Assembly (NCBI GenBank): GCA_031963445.1
Contig: JASSUH010000001.1
Span: 992,001 to 1,056,000, forward strand
Reading direction: 5' to 3'
DNA length: 64,000 bases
From: JASSUD01 sp031963445
Lineage (GTDB): Bacteria; Pseudomonadota; Gammaproteobacteria; Burkholderiales; Burkholderiaceae
Part shown: piece after piece, positions 17,092-26,294 of the stretch
Layout of the letters: each line of letters starts with the position of its first letter
Position numbering within the stretch: position 1 is the first letter of the stretch
The notes under the pieces: model-generated
Told to the model about the DNA's origin: nothing
The model's database searches: none
Seen by the model: the letters and a program-made list of their open reading frames with translations, nothing else
Position numbers and translations under genes: made by a program

Positions 17092-19200
17092 GTGAATATT
17101 GTCGTAAATAATTATTCTAATAATAGTTATAAAAATAATAATTTTAAAAATGCTATCAATGTTCCCATGGTAGCGGAAGAAATTTTTGGTGCTTTGCCGC
17201 CTGCAGATCAAATTAATCTTTCATTAACATGTAAAGATGTCAGCTTGAGCCTGCAATCTATTATGAATATTAGATTGGGTGGGGTGTTCGGCTCTTCTAA
17301 TATATTTAATAAAGTCTCAAAATTCGCTAATGAACAGCCTGATATCATTAATGAAGATGCAAGAAATACATTAAAAAATCTTATAAAAAAATTAAGCTTT
17401 GATTGTGGTGTGAAAAAGCCTCATTATGATATTAATAAAATAATAGAATGGTTTAAATCTATTGGCCTTGCAGAAGGAGCAATTGCTGACAATTTAACAT
17501 GGGAAAGCCTACAAAAATTAGGGTTGCTTTCGCATGAAGATTGGCAGGGGGCAGTTCGGCTTGTGGCTCAAGAATTGACTCAAGCTGCCGCTCAACTCGT
17601 GCAAACCTTAGTGCTAGCACAAGAAGCAGAAGGAGAGGAACTAATAGGCTTTCAAAGTTTTAAAGAAACTTATCTGCAGAAAATTAAAGAAAAACAGCAA
17701 TCAGCAGTAACAGCAATACTGACATCAAATACTGCGCAGCTAATGCAAATGACATTAGATATGCAAGCGAAGGCGCAAAAAACTCAATTAGTAATAATAA
17801 TAATCGAAAAAACGAGTATATCGTTAGAAGAGAAATTAATAAAGGCAACTCAGCTAGAAGAAAATCTGCCAGTCCAAGAGTCAGGTATTTCAGGTATGGT
17901 GCCAAACAAACTTCATCGAGAAATTATTGATGAAAATTTAATTAATATTCTTTCTTTTGGAAAGAGGGTTAATTTAATTAATTATTTAAATATTAATGTA
18001 TCTGAATTTGAGGATGAAAAAGGAAATAGCGTAATTTTTTTGGATAATTTCAAATATGAACTGCAGAAATTAATGAGTGCAGTGAATAATGAGGAAATGC
18101 CATTTCCAGTTGGAATGATTAGTGTGTTTCTGCTTGATTATATTCAGGGTGAAATAAAAAAAGGCAGTGAAAATGCAAAAAAATGCTTGGAGAAAATAAA
18201 TAACCTCAATGCTAAAGATAAAAAAGGGAGGACTTTTTTGCATTGGGCGGTAAATTATAAGAAATGGGAAATTACGTCGCTTTTATTGAAGTTAGGGGCA
18301 AGCCCAGATATTCAAGGCGCGCATAAAATAACCCCGTTACATTGGGCTGCATGCCTTGCATCGGAAGACGATTTTTTACTTTTCTTGGCAAAAAGTACAG
18401 ACCTCGATGCGCAAGATGATGATGGATACACTGCGTTGTATCGCGCAGTAGATGCAAAGAAATGGAAAAATGCGAGACTTTTATTAGAAGCCGGGGCTAA
18501 TCCCAATCTTGCAGATAAATTAAGGAGGGCACCTTCACATATTGCTGCAGCCTGTGCACCAAAAGAGGAGTTGTCATTTTTCTTGGCAAAAAATACCAAT
18601 TTCAACGCACAAGATGATGATGAATGCGCTGCGTTGCATTGGGCGGTGAGTGCAGAAAATTGGGAAAATGTGAGATTTTTATTAGAAGCAGGGGCGAATC
18701 CTAATACTGCAGACAAAATGGGAAGGACTCCTTTGCATTGGGCTGCACAAATTAAAATGAATAGCACAATTCAGCTTTTTCTGAATAAAGGTGCGAATAT
18801 CAATCGTAAAGATAGAACCGGTAATACCTCGCTACACCTTGCTATTAGTAAGAAGAATATTAAAAATGCAAAGATTTTGCTAGATAACAATGCGTTTATC
18901 GATGAAAAAAATAATTTCGGCGATACGCCATTTCATTTATTAGTAGAGTCTAATGACATGAATCTTATTCAACTGGCACTAGAAAAAGGACGATATAAAA
19001 ATTTGAACACAATAAATCGAGCAGGTGAAAGAGTACTCGATATAGCGTTGCTCTCTAATAATAAAAAATTATGCTTATTGTTGCTAGCAAGAGGTGCGAG
19101 ATCAAAACGATACACGGGTAAACTATTCTATCGATTATCTACTTGGTGGCTGCAATCATTTATTTCTAGAATTCGTCCTATTAATATAAAAGCATATTAA
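17092..19200 (+). CDS. F-box/ankyrin-repeat protein, first tandem copy
   Basis: ~702 aa. The start is unclear: GTG 17092 is used because the homologous second copy keeps this GTG, while the TTG at 17083 is not conserved there. At about residues 25-60, VAEEIFGALPPADQINLSLT followed by CKDV is a clear F-box. The middle (residues ~60-350) is helical and Gln/Leu-rich. From ~370 onwards come at least seven ankyrin repeats (for example GRTFLHWAVNYKKWEITSLL, GRTPLHWAAQIKMNSTIQLF). A 67-residue two-repeat block occurs twice in tandem here and once in the second copy. The last ~30 residues are aromatic and basic. AT-rich relative to topB. An SCF-hijacking role is inferred from domains. Confidence 0.82.
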   Translation: MNIVVNNYSNNSYKNNNFKNAINVPMVAEEIFGALPPADQINLSLTCKDVSLSLQSIMNIRLGGVFGSSNIFNKVSKFANEQPDIINEDARNTLKNLIKKLSFDCGVKKPHYDINKIIEWFKSIGLAEGAIADNLTWESLQKLGLLSHEDWQGAVRLVAQELTQAAAQLVQTLVLAQEAEGEELIGFQSFKETYLQKIKEKQQSAVTAILTSNTAQLMQMTLDMQAKAQKTQLVIIIIEKTSISLEEKLIKATQLEENLPVQESGISGMVPNKLHREIIDENLINILSFGKRVNLINYLNINVSEFEDEKGNSVIFLDNFKYELQKLMSAVNNEEMPFPVGMISVFLLDYIQGEIKKGSENAKKCLEKINNLNAKDKKGRTFLHWAVNYKKWEITSLLLKLGASPDIQGAHKITPLHWAACLASEDDFLLFLAKSTDLDAQDDDGYTALYRAVDAKKWKNARLLLEAGANPNLADKLRRAPSHIAAACAPKEELSFFLAKNTNFNAQDDDECAALHWAVSAENWENVRFLLEAGANPNTADKMGRTPLHWAAQIKMNSTIQLFLNKGANINRKDRTGNTSLHLAISKKNIKNAKILLDNNAFIDEKNNFGDTPFHLLVESNDMNLIQLALEKGRYKNLNTINRAGERVLDIALLSNNKKLCLLLLARGARSKRYTGKLFYRLSTWWLQSFISRIRPINIKAY

Positions 19201-19300
19201 CTAAGATAGAACTTCGGTCGATAAAAACTTGGAAATGCCTGCACAACTCCAGAGGCTGAAGAATAAACAACTATGGCCTCTGTTTCCTTCATTAGGTACC

Positions 19301-19437
19301 TAAGAAAGCACTGAATAACGTAGACAATAAGCCGAGAGAGGCAGGATAAACAACGGAGGCCTCCCTCTTTTACATTGGGTACTAGTGTACTGGCAGCAAA
19401 GGCATGCCTTGCTCTCGATTTATTCAGCGCTTCTTAA
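19301..19437. repeat. Family A repeat between the tandem F-box genes
   Basis: TAAGAAAGCACTGAATAA on the left and CTCGATTTATTCAGCGCTTC on the right, with interior GGCATGCCTTGCTC. Arms are imperfect. It sits between the two duplicated units. Confidence 0.65.
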
Positions 19438-19590
19438 TTAAATTTTTTGCTTTTTTATTAGGCAAAAAATAACTTTCCATCTCTCTCGCTTGATTTATTC
19501 GACGTCTCCTTAGATAAATTTTTTGTTCAATTAGATTTTATTTTAAGATGTTTTATTTAATTCTTATATTTAAATAAGATGTTTCTCTTG

Positions 19591-19641
19591 TTGACAATAA
19601 GAATGCGATTTAATTGTATGGTAATAATTCTGTGATATAAT
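19591..19641 (+). promoter_or_regulatory. Candidate promoter of second F-box/ankyrin gene
   Basis: A perfect TTGACA at 19591-19596 stands 17 bases before a weak TTGTAT; a perfect TATAAT lies at 19636-19641. The two are too far apart to form one promoter, so these are alternative elements. The equivalent region before the first copy is similar but lacks the TTGACA. Confidence 0.3.
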
Positions 19642-19687
19642 TTTTTAATTGGGTAATTGATTGATATTGTTATGGGTCTTATTTAAA

Positions 19688-21610
19688 GTGAATATTGGCG
19701 TAAATAATTATAATAATAGCTATAAAAGTAATAATCTTAAAAATGCTATCAATATTCCTATGATGGCAGAAGAAATTTTTGGTGCTTTGCCACCTGCAGA
19801 TCAAATTAATCTTTCATTAACCTGTAAAGATGCTCATTTGAGCCTACAATCTATTATGAATATTAGGTTGGGTGGAATATTTGGCTCTTCTAATACATTT
19901 AATAAATTTTCAAAAGTAACTAAGCGCCAGTCTAATAGTATTAATCAAAATGCTGGAGATACGTTAAAAAAACTCATAAAGAAAATAAGTCTCGATTATG
20001 GTGTAAAGAAACCTCAATATAATATTGCTAAAATAATAGAATGGTTTAAATCTATTGACCTTTTAGAAGGGTCGTTTGCTGACTATTTAACGTGGGAAGA
20101 CTTACAAGAATTAGGATTGCTTTCACATGAAGATGGGGTGGTAGCCGCCCAAGCCGCTACTCAAGAATTAGCCCAGGCCTCAGCCCAGTTATTGCAAACG
20201 ATAGCGCTAGCAGAAGAAGCAGCAGGAGTGGCATTAATAGGCTTTCCAAAATTCAAGGCAGACTTTGCGAAAATGCTGCAAGCAGACCAAGAATTAGTGT
20301 CTGAACCGACATTAAGCACGTTAGAGCTAATGGACATAGCATTAGATATACAAGCTGAGGCAAGTGGAGTCCAACTAGCAAGAATAGCAGTAGAGGCAGA
20401 AACTGTACCGCTAGAAGAGAAGATAGTAGAAGCTATCGATGTGATGCAATCTATGCCGACCCAGAAGCATAATATTTTTGCCTTAGGGCCGAACAAAATT
20501 CATCGAGAAATTATCGAAGAAAATCTAGTTAATATTATTTCTTTTGGTAAAAGAGTTAACTTAATTAATTATTTATGTATTAATATTTCAGAATATGAAA
20601 ATGAAGCTGGTAATAATATTCTAGCTTTGGGGAATCATACGTATGAATTGGGTAGGTTGGTAAATTTAATAAATAATGAAGAAATGCCATTCCCAGTTGG
20701 AATAATTGGTTTGTTTTTTCTTGATTACGTGAAAGATGAAATAAAAAAAGGTAGTGAAAATGCAAAAAAATGTTTGCAAAAAATAAATAACCCTAATGCT
20801 AAAGATAAAAATGAGAGTACTCTTTTGCATTGGGCGGCAAATACTAAAAAATGGGAAGTGACGTCGATTTTATTGAGCGCAGGGGCGAACCCCGATATTA
20901 AAGATGTGGAGCATAAAACCCCATTACATTTGGCAGCAGCCTTTGCACCGAAAGAGGATTTTTCACTTTTTTTAACAAAAAGTACTGACTTCAATGCGCA
21001 AGATAATGGTAAATGCACTGCGTTGCAGTGGGCGGTGGATACAAGCAATTGGGAGAATGTGAGACTGTTATTACAAGCAAGAGCCAACCCCAATATCGCA
21101 GATGATCTAGGAAGAATACCTTTGCATTGGGTCGCGCAGACTGAAGAAAATAGCATCCTGCAGCTTTTGTTGGACAAAGGCGCGAATGTTAGGCGTAAAG
21201 ATAAATTTGGTAATAGCTCATTGCACTATGCGCTTAATAGGCCAAATATTGGGGGCGCAACGATTTTGTTAAATGGAAATGCGCCTATCGATGTAAAAAA
21301 TAATATGAAAGATACACCGCTCCACCTATTAGTAAAAACTCATAACGCAGAGCTTGTCAAACTCGCATTAGAAAAAGGCCAATATAAAACTCTGAATGCA
21401 ATAAACAAAGCAGGTGAGAGCGCACTAGATCTAGCGTTGCTCTCTGATAATAAAAAGATCGGTTTATTGCTATTGAGAAAAGGCGCACAGCCGAGTAAAT
21501 ACACCAATAAATTATTCTTCTATCGATTATTTCTTTGGCGACTGCAAGCGTTTGTTTTTAGAATGCCTTCTATTAATGTCAAGAAGGCATATCAGGTAAG
21601 AACCTGTTGA
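19688..21610 (+). CDS. F-box/ankyrin-repeat protein, second tandem copy
   Basis: ~640 aa, a clear paralogue of the preceding gene from KVNIGVNNYN to the C-terminus. F-box at about 25-60 (MAEEIFGALPPADQINLSLT), helical Gln/Ala/Leu middle region that is the most diverged part, then ankyrin repeats from about 360 (STLLHWAANTKKWEVTSILL, HKTPLHLAAAFAPKEDFSLF). It lacks the extra 67-residue ankyrin block of the first copy. About 200 bases upstream of the GTG are also similar between copies, so the duplication unit included the 5' region. GTG 19688 is the shared start candidate; TTG 19661 is an alternative. A family C repeat follows the stop. Confidence 0.82.
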   Translation: MNIGVNNYNNSYKSNNLKNAINIPMMAEEIFGALPPADQINLSLTCKDAHLSLQSIMNIRLGGIFGSSNTFNKFSKVTKRQSNSINQNAGDTLKKLIKKISLDYGVKKPQYNIAKIIEWFKSIDLLEGSFADYLTWEDLQELGLLSHEDGVVAAQAATQELAQASAQLLQTIALAEEAAGVALIGFPKFKADFAKMLQADQELVSEPTLSTLELMDIALDIQAEASGVQLARIAVEAETVPLEEKIVEAIDVMQSMPTQKHNIFALGPNKIHREIIEENLVNIISFGKRVNLINYLCINISEYENEAGNNILALGNHTYELGRLVNLINNEEMPFPVGIIGLFFLDYVKDEIKKGSENAKKCLQKINNPNAKDKNESTLLHWAANTKKWEVTSILLSAGANPDIKDVEHKTPLHLAAAFAPKEDFSLFLTKSTDFNAQDNGKCTALQWAVDTSNWENVRLLLQARANPNIADDLGRIPLHWVAQTEENSILQLLLDKGANVRRKDKFGNSSLHYALNRPNIGGATILLNGNAPIDVKNNMKDTPLHLLVKTHNAELVKLALEKGQYKTLNAINKAGESALDLALLSDNKKIGLLLLRKGAQPSKYTNKLFFYRLFLWRLQAFVFRMPSINVKKAYQVRTC

Positions 21611-21785
21611 GCCCACCCTAAGTCTTTCAGAAGACCCAATAGAGTTTGTTGATGCCCACGTTGGGGTTCCTTCGTCACCCCAACCTACGAATCGGGGAGA
21701 AGGAATTTCGCTTCCTTTCGTCTTACCTAATTAGGCGTTCAGCTTTGTAGGTTGGGGTGATAAATTGAACTAAATACAGAATCCC
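21601..21785. repeat. Family C repeat
   Basis: Contains CTTTCAGAAGACCCAATAGA, the short-loop hairpin GTTGGGGTTCCTTCGTCACC and a second diverged half starting TGTAGGTTGGGGTGATAAAT. It starts within the last codons of the F-box gene and lies between two convergent genes. Confidence 0.65.
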
Positions 21786-21787
21786 TA

Positions 21788-24700
21788 CTAGCGCCGTCCC
21801 TTACTAACAGTCTTTTGAACACTATTCATGAGTTTTTGGCCGCCATTACTTAATTTTTGAGCGGCATTACTTAATTTTTGCAAAGGACTTCCATGAGCGT
21901 CGATGATTTCAGATAATTTTTTTATCTCTTCCTTACTGGTGATGTCGAAGTGGTCTGCTATTTCCGAAATTTTTTCACGCCTCTGCACTGCATTTTCTAT
22001 TAGCCCTCCTTTTTCAAATGCGCGCTCTTTAAGTACTCTTTCCTGGGCTGCAGCAGAAAAGTTATTTATTATTGCATTCTTAAGTGGCGTACATGAGCCA
22101 AAATTCTCTAGCGCTTTTTTTACATTCCTATTGATTTCAAATTGTATGGCATCCTTTGCTATTTCTTTTGCTTTGCTGAGATTTTCTAGATACTCAGAAT
22201 AATTGCCTTCGCTTAATTCTTTAGGTTGTAAGGATTGGTATAACCTCTCTGGTTCTTCCAAGTAAAAATTAAAGATATTTTTAATTTCTTTCTTTGTGCT
22301 TTCATCTGCATTGTCTGGAGTGTGGTCCTTGGCTGCTGCGTTAAAAATAGCTTCATATTTCTCATATGTGTGATTTCTCTCCCGCTGCACTCTCTCCTTA
22401 AGCATTTGGTTCTTCTGTTCGTCTATCGAATACTCCGCTTGCTTCCTTTCATGGGGTTGAAGCGTTGGATCTACTGCCATTCTCGCGAAGCTATTCACAT
22501 CCTGCATCCTTGCATCCCTCTCATGATTCGGGATTTGCATAATCTCGCGTATAGCCTCCTCGTAAATATTCTGTGTGGCCGGTGACGTCTTCTGTAGAAG
22601 CCACAAGCTGGTTTGCACAAGCTGTTTATCGGCCTCTTGCATATTTTGCATATCTTCTGGAATAGGGTGCTTATCTATTTCCTTTTGTATGAGGTCATTT
22701 ACATCTTTTATTGCGAAGTCGAGACTTTTTTGAAACTTAGAATAATCATATTCGTTTAATTCATTCAGCTTCAAAACGCTGCATTCGCTCTCTATCTTTT
22801 CGTAGGAATCGTTAATGATTTTTGCAATTTCTTGCTTTGTTTCTTCACTTGCAGCTTGTGGTGTTATTTCCTTGATTTTGTCGCCACAAATAGTTTGGTG
22901 CTCTTGAAGTTTTTGCTTATTCTCCAGCGGTAATCTATACGCAAACATCGTCTTCGTCGCTGCGTCTAGCCACTGTCCCAACTTCTCCCTATTATCGGGG
23001 TGATCTGCTGATGCCATCGCTTCCACGGCGTCATTCACCTGCTGCATCAGCATTTCCTTACCCGCTCGCATTTGCACAACCTCGCGTATAGCCCCTTTGA
23101 AAGAATCCAGTATCTCCTTCGGCATATCCCGTAGGTGCCACAGGCTGGTTTGTACAAGCTGCTTATGAGGCTCTGGCATAGCCTTCATAATCTCCTGCAT
23201 ATCCTTTGGAATAGGGTGCGGATCTATTATTGCTTCAAACTTCGCTTTATTTAGCGCATTTTCAATTGATGAGTTTGGGATGCTTTTATCAAAATGAGGA
23301 TCGTCAACCATTTTTCTACAGTGTTGGTCATAGATTTCTCGAATTTTTAGCTTTGTGACTTCCCCTGCATTTTGTGGAATTTGCTTTTCGGCTTCTTCTT
23401 TAAAAGAATCTCGGTATTCTCGAAATTTTTGTTCCCTCTCCTCTTGTTTTCTCTCCTCAAGCATCTCGTTCTTTGCTAACTCTATCGAATACTCCGCTTG
23501 CATCCTTTCATTGGGCTTAAGTGCTGGGTCTACTGCCATTTTCACGAAGCTATTCACATCCTGCATCCTTACATCCCTCTCATGATTCGGGATTTGCATA
23601 ATCTCGCGTATAGCCTCCTCGTAAATATTCTGTGTAGCCGGTGATGTTTTCTGTAGAAGCCACAGGCTGGTTCGCACAAGCTGTTTATCGGCCTCTTGCA
23701 TATTTTGCATATCTTCTGGAATAGGGTGCTTATCTATTTCCTTTTGTATGAGGTCATTTACATCTTTTATTGCGAAGTCGAGACTTTTTTGAAACTTAGA
23801 ATAATCATATTCGTTTAATTCATTCAGCTTCAAAACGCTGCATTCGCTCTCTATCTTTTCGTAGGAATCGTTAATGATTCTTGCAATTTCTTGCTTTGTT
23901 TCTTCACTTGCAGCTTGTGGCGTTATTTCCTTGATTTTGTCGCCACAAATAGTTTGGTGTTCTTGAAGTTTTTGCTTATTCTCCAGCGGTAATCTATACG
24001 CCAATAAATTATTCTTCGATTGGTCTAGCCAATCTATCCACTGTTTCTTGTGATTGGGGGAATTTGTTGCCGTTGCCACGGCGCGATTCACCTGCTCCAT
24101 AATAATTTCGCTAGGCGGTTGCATTTGCATAACCTCGCGTAGAACCCCTTTGTAAGAGTTCAGTATCTCCGGCATATTCTGTAGGTGGCTCAGGTTATTC
24201 CTCACATCCTGCTTATGGGACTCTGGCATAGGATGCAGCTCTATTATTGCTTCAAACTTCGCTTTATTTAGCGCATTTTCAATTGATGAATTTGGGATGT
24301 TTTTATAAAAATTAGGATCATCAACCATCTCTTTACAGTGTTGTTCATAGATGCTTCGAATTTTTCGCGCTGTGGTTATCCCTGCATTCTGTGGAATTTG
24401 CTTCTCGGCTTCTTCTATAAAAGAATCTCGGTATTCTAGAAATTTTTGTTCCTTCTCCTCTTCTACCCTAAACTTAAGCATCTCTTCCTTCTCATGCTCT
24501 ATCGAATCCCACGCTTGATTCTTTGCATTGGACGACCATTTTTGATCCATTAACACTGCTGTGAAATCATTCAACCGCTGAATCCTAATATTTCTCTCAT
24601 CATCCGACGTAATTTGCCTAACCTCGCGCATAAACTCTCTGATGGACTTCTGCATACCTGGTATAGAAGCTCTGCTGGGATCCTCTATATCTCCTGCTGT

Positions 24701-25357
24701 GGGCTGCAGAGTAGGGTATAGCGCGTTTTCTGCTTCAGATAGTATCTTTTCTGCTTCAACTTCTGCGTTCTTAAATGCTGGAATAAATTTTGTAATAAAT
24801 GTTGATTTCACTTCCGCTATTAATTTTTCTTTTAAATTTTCTTTTGTTTCTGGGGTGTGTTTTTTTTGTTTGTTATTTATTTCATCCTGATACCTTTTTA
24901 TTTTCCCTGCTATGTTTAATGTTATTTCTCTATATTTGCTATCAAAAACTTCTTTAATTTTATTAGGATCAGTAAAGCCTATGGAAAGTTTAGATATTTT
25001 CTCGCCTCTTTCTGTAAAAAATTTGTAATAAGCGTCAAGGTTTAAATCAGAAGAGTAATGTTTTTGTGCATGTGCTATTGAATTATCTTTTTTTATTTCA
25101 TTAATTAATTCTTTTAGGTTTCCCGCTGATATATCATTTTCTGAATTAGTATGATTGGTTTGCTCACTATTACGGTGCCTATCTGCTGTGTCAGTGTGTC
25201 GTCTACGATATGATTTTCTGCTTAATTCGTTGAATTTTTCACTATCGCTTTCGCTAAATGGCAGCCCAGTTGTTGTCGGCTCAAAACCAATTTTTTTGAA
25301 TAATTTTCTATCAGATTCAGTAAAGCTACGTATATATTTATTATTAATGTCAGGCAT
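21788..25357 (-). CDS. Very large helical repeat protein, unknown function
   Basis: 1189 aa, not recognised. The N-terminus is polar with a basic patch (SRKSYRRRHTDTADRHR). Most of the rest is alternating modules of roughly 180 residues rich in Glu, Lys and Gln, predicted helical, with recurrent phrases PQNAG, IPNSSIENALNKAKFEAII, HPIPEDMQ, LVQTSLW, REIMQI and PLENKQKLQEHQTICGDKIK. Two stretches ~353 residues apart are nearly identical at DNA level (22483-22942 and 23542-24001). The C-terminus has short repeats (QKLSNAAQKLSNGGQKLMN). No signal peptide or membrane segment. It lies beside the F-box genes and is AT-rich. It could be a large effector or structural protein; that is inference. Confidence 0.78.
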   Translation of the reverse strand: MPDINNKYIRSFTESDRKLFKKIGFEPTTTGLPFSESDSEKFNELSRKSYRRRHTDTADRHRNSEQTNHTNSENDISAGNLKELINEIKKDNSIAHAQKHYSSDLNLDAYYKFFTERGEKISKLSIGFTDPNKIKEVFDSKYREITLNIAGKIKRYQDEINNKQKKHTPETKENLKEKLIAEVKSTFITKFIPAFKNAEVEAEKILSEAENALYPTLQPTAGDIEDPSRASIPGMQKSIREFMREVRQITSDDERNIRIQRLNDFTAVLMDQKWSSNAKNQAWDSIEHEKEEMLKFRVEEEKEQKFLEYRDSFIEEAEKQIPQNAGITTARKIRSIYEQHCKEMVDDPNFYKNIPNSSIENALNKAKFEAIIELHPMPESHKQDVRNNLSHLQNMPEILNSYKGVLREVMQMQPPSEIIMEQVNRAVATATNSPNHKKQWIDWLDQSKNNLLAYRLPLENKQKLQEHQTICGDKIKEITPQAASEETKQEIARIINDSYEKIESECSVLKLNELNEYDYSKFQKSLDFAIKDVNDLIQKEIDKHPIPEDMQNMQEADKQLVRTSLWLLQKTSPATQNIYEEAIREIMQIPNHERDVRMQDVNSFVKMAVDPALKPNERMQAEYSIELAKNEMLEERKQEEREQKFREYRDSFKEEAEKQIPQNAGEVTKLKIREIYDQHCRKMVDDPHFDKSIPNSSIENALNKAKFEAIIDPHPIPKDMQEIMKAMPEPHKQLVQTSLWHLRDMPKEILDSFKGAIREVVQMRAGKEMLMQQVNDAVEAMASADHPDNREKLGQWLDAATKTMFAYRLPLENKQKLQEHQTICGDKIKEITPQAASEETKQEIAKIINDSYEKIESECSVLKLNELNEYDYSKFQKSLDFAIKDVNDLIQKEIDKHPIPEDMQNMQEADKQLVQTSLWLLQKTSPATQNIYEEAIREIMQIPNHERDARMQDVNSFARMAVDPTLQPHERKQAEYSIDEQKNQMLKERVQRERNHTYEKYEAIFNAAAKDHTPDNADESTKKEIKNIFNFYLEEPERLYQSLQPKELSEGNYSEYLENLSKAKEIAKDAIQFEINRNVKKALENFGSCTPLKNAIINNFSAAAQERVLKERAFEKGGLIENAVQRREKISEIADHFDITSKEEIKKLSEIIDAHGSPLQKLSNAAQKLSNGGQKLMNSVQKTVSKGRR
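22483..22942 (-). repeat. Direct repeat block 1 inside the 1189-aa gene
   Basis: Nearly identical to 23542-24001 at a fixed offset of 1059 bases (353 codons). I count about nine differences over ~460 bases. Confidence 0.85.
23542..24001 (-). repeat. Direct repeat block 2 inside the 1189-aa gene
   Basis: Partner of 22483-22942. Flanking module sequence on both sides is much more diverged, so identity is confined to this block. Confidence 0.85.
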
Positions 25358-26294
25358 TTTTATCTCGAAAAATATGAAAAAATAAACGAAACCTATATTG
25401 CGTTGAATATATATTTAAAATATTTTAAATTGGCTTAGTGTTTTAATAAAAATAAAATTTAATGGTGGGCATGGTGAAATTTGATCACTACATCAGCAGC
25501 CTGCCTTAATATAGTTATAAACGTTTTCGCCGCGCGCCAATGCAAAGGCCCGAATTTAGGTGTGCGGAAACGATGGTCATCTGAGCTGGCATAAGGCAAT
25601 CAAGGCATATTGCTATTTCCCTAGAGCGCATCTGGGCGGATTGTTCTGCACATGGTGTAAGGCTAATCTGCCACCTTATTTAAGGTGCCATGCAATAAAG
25701 AGTTTTGGTGGTAAAAATATGCTTCTAGATAAAATATGAAGACTTTTGAGTATTAAGAAGATTGATTATTTAAGGAAGTGCTGAGCGCTGTTGAAGAAAA
25801 GCAATTTGAGATTATTTTAATTGCGATCGTTATCTGTCAGATGAGCCATAGGAATTAATCATATGGTGGTCTAGCTCCTGATAAGGCAGTGATAGTTCAG
25901 GCCATTAGTATAGGAAAAAAATTTTTACAAAAAAATAGCAGGGTGTGTAGCGCTGAATATCTTGTAACGAAAGTTTGAAGTGCAATAGCTTTATTAAATC
26001 TGTAAAAAATTTATTCGGGGAAGAATGTTTAGACTTTTTTGAAAAAATAAGAAGATGTATATTTAACGCATATTGGAATATGCTTTTTTAAAATGAGGTG
26101 GCGCACTGAAGAGTGCAGGGGGTATGCGCTATCTATTGGTTAGTGGTGTATTGTGTTGGGTTATTTTTTGTAAATAAAGCCACTTTTATTTTTTAAAATT
26201 ATTTTTATCTATTTTATCCAATACGCCGCTATTTTTAATAATTATATGAGCGGCGTATTTGATTTTTCCTCAGTTATAAATAGTTCATTTAAAT
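25358..26294. other. Long AT-rich gap without a recognised gene
   Basis: About 940 bases. On the minus strand, around 25460-25610, there is a short open stretch containing SSDDHRFRTPKFGPLHWRAA with in-frame stops upstream, perhaps a decayed gene. A fragment of the family A end (TTAAGGAAGTGCTGA) is near 25769. No RNA gene recognised. Confidence 0.4.
26221..26258. terminator. Inverted repeat downstream of maeB
   Basis: ATACGCCGCT and AGCGGCGTAT form a perfect 10-bp stem with an 18-base loop, 37 bases beyond the maeB stop. The + strand side is followed by TTGATTTTT; the minus side lacks a clear U-tract. Confidence 0.5.
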
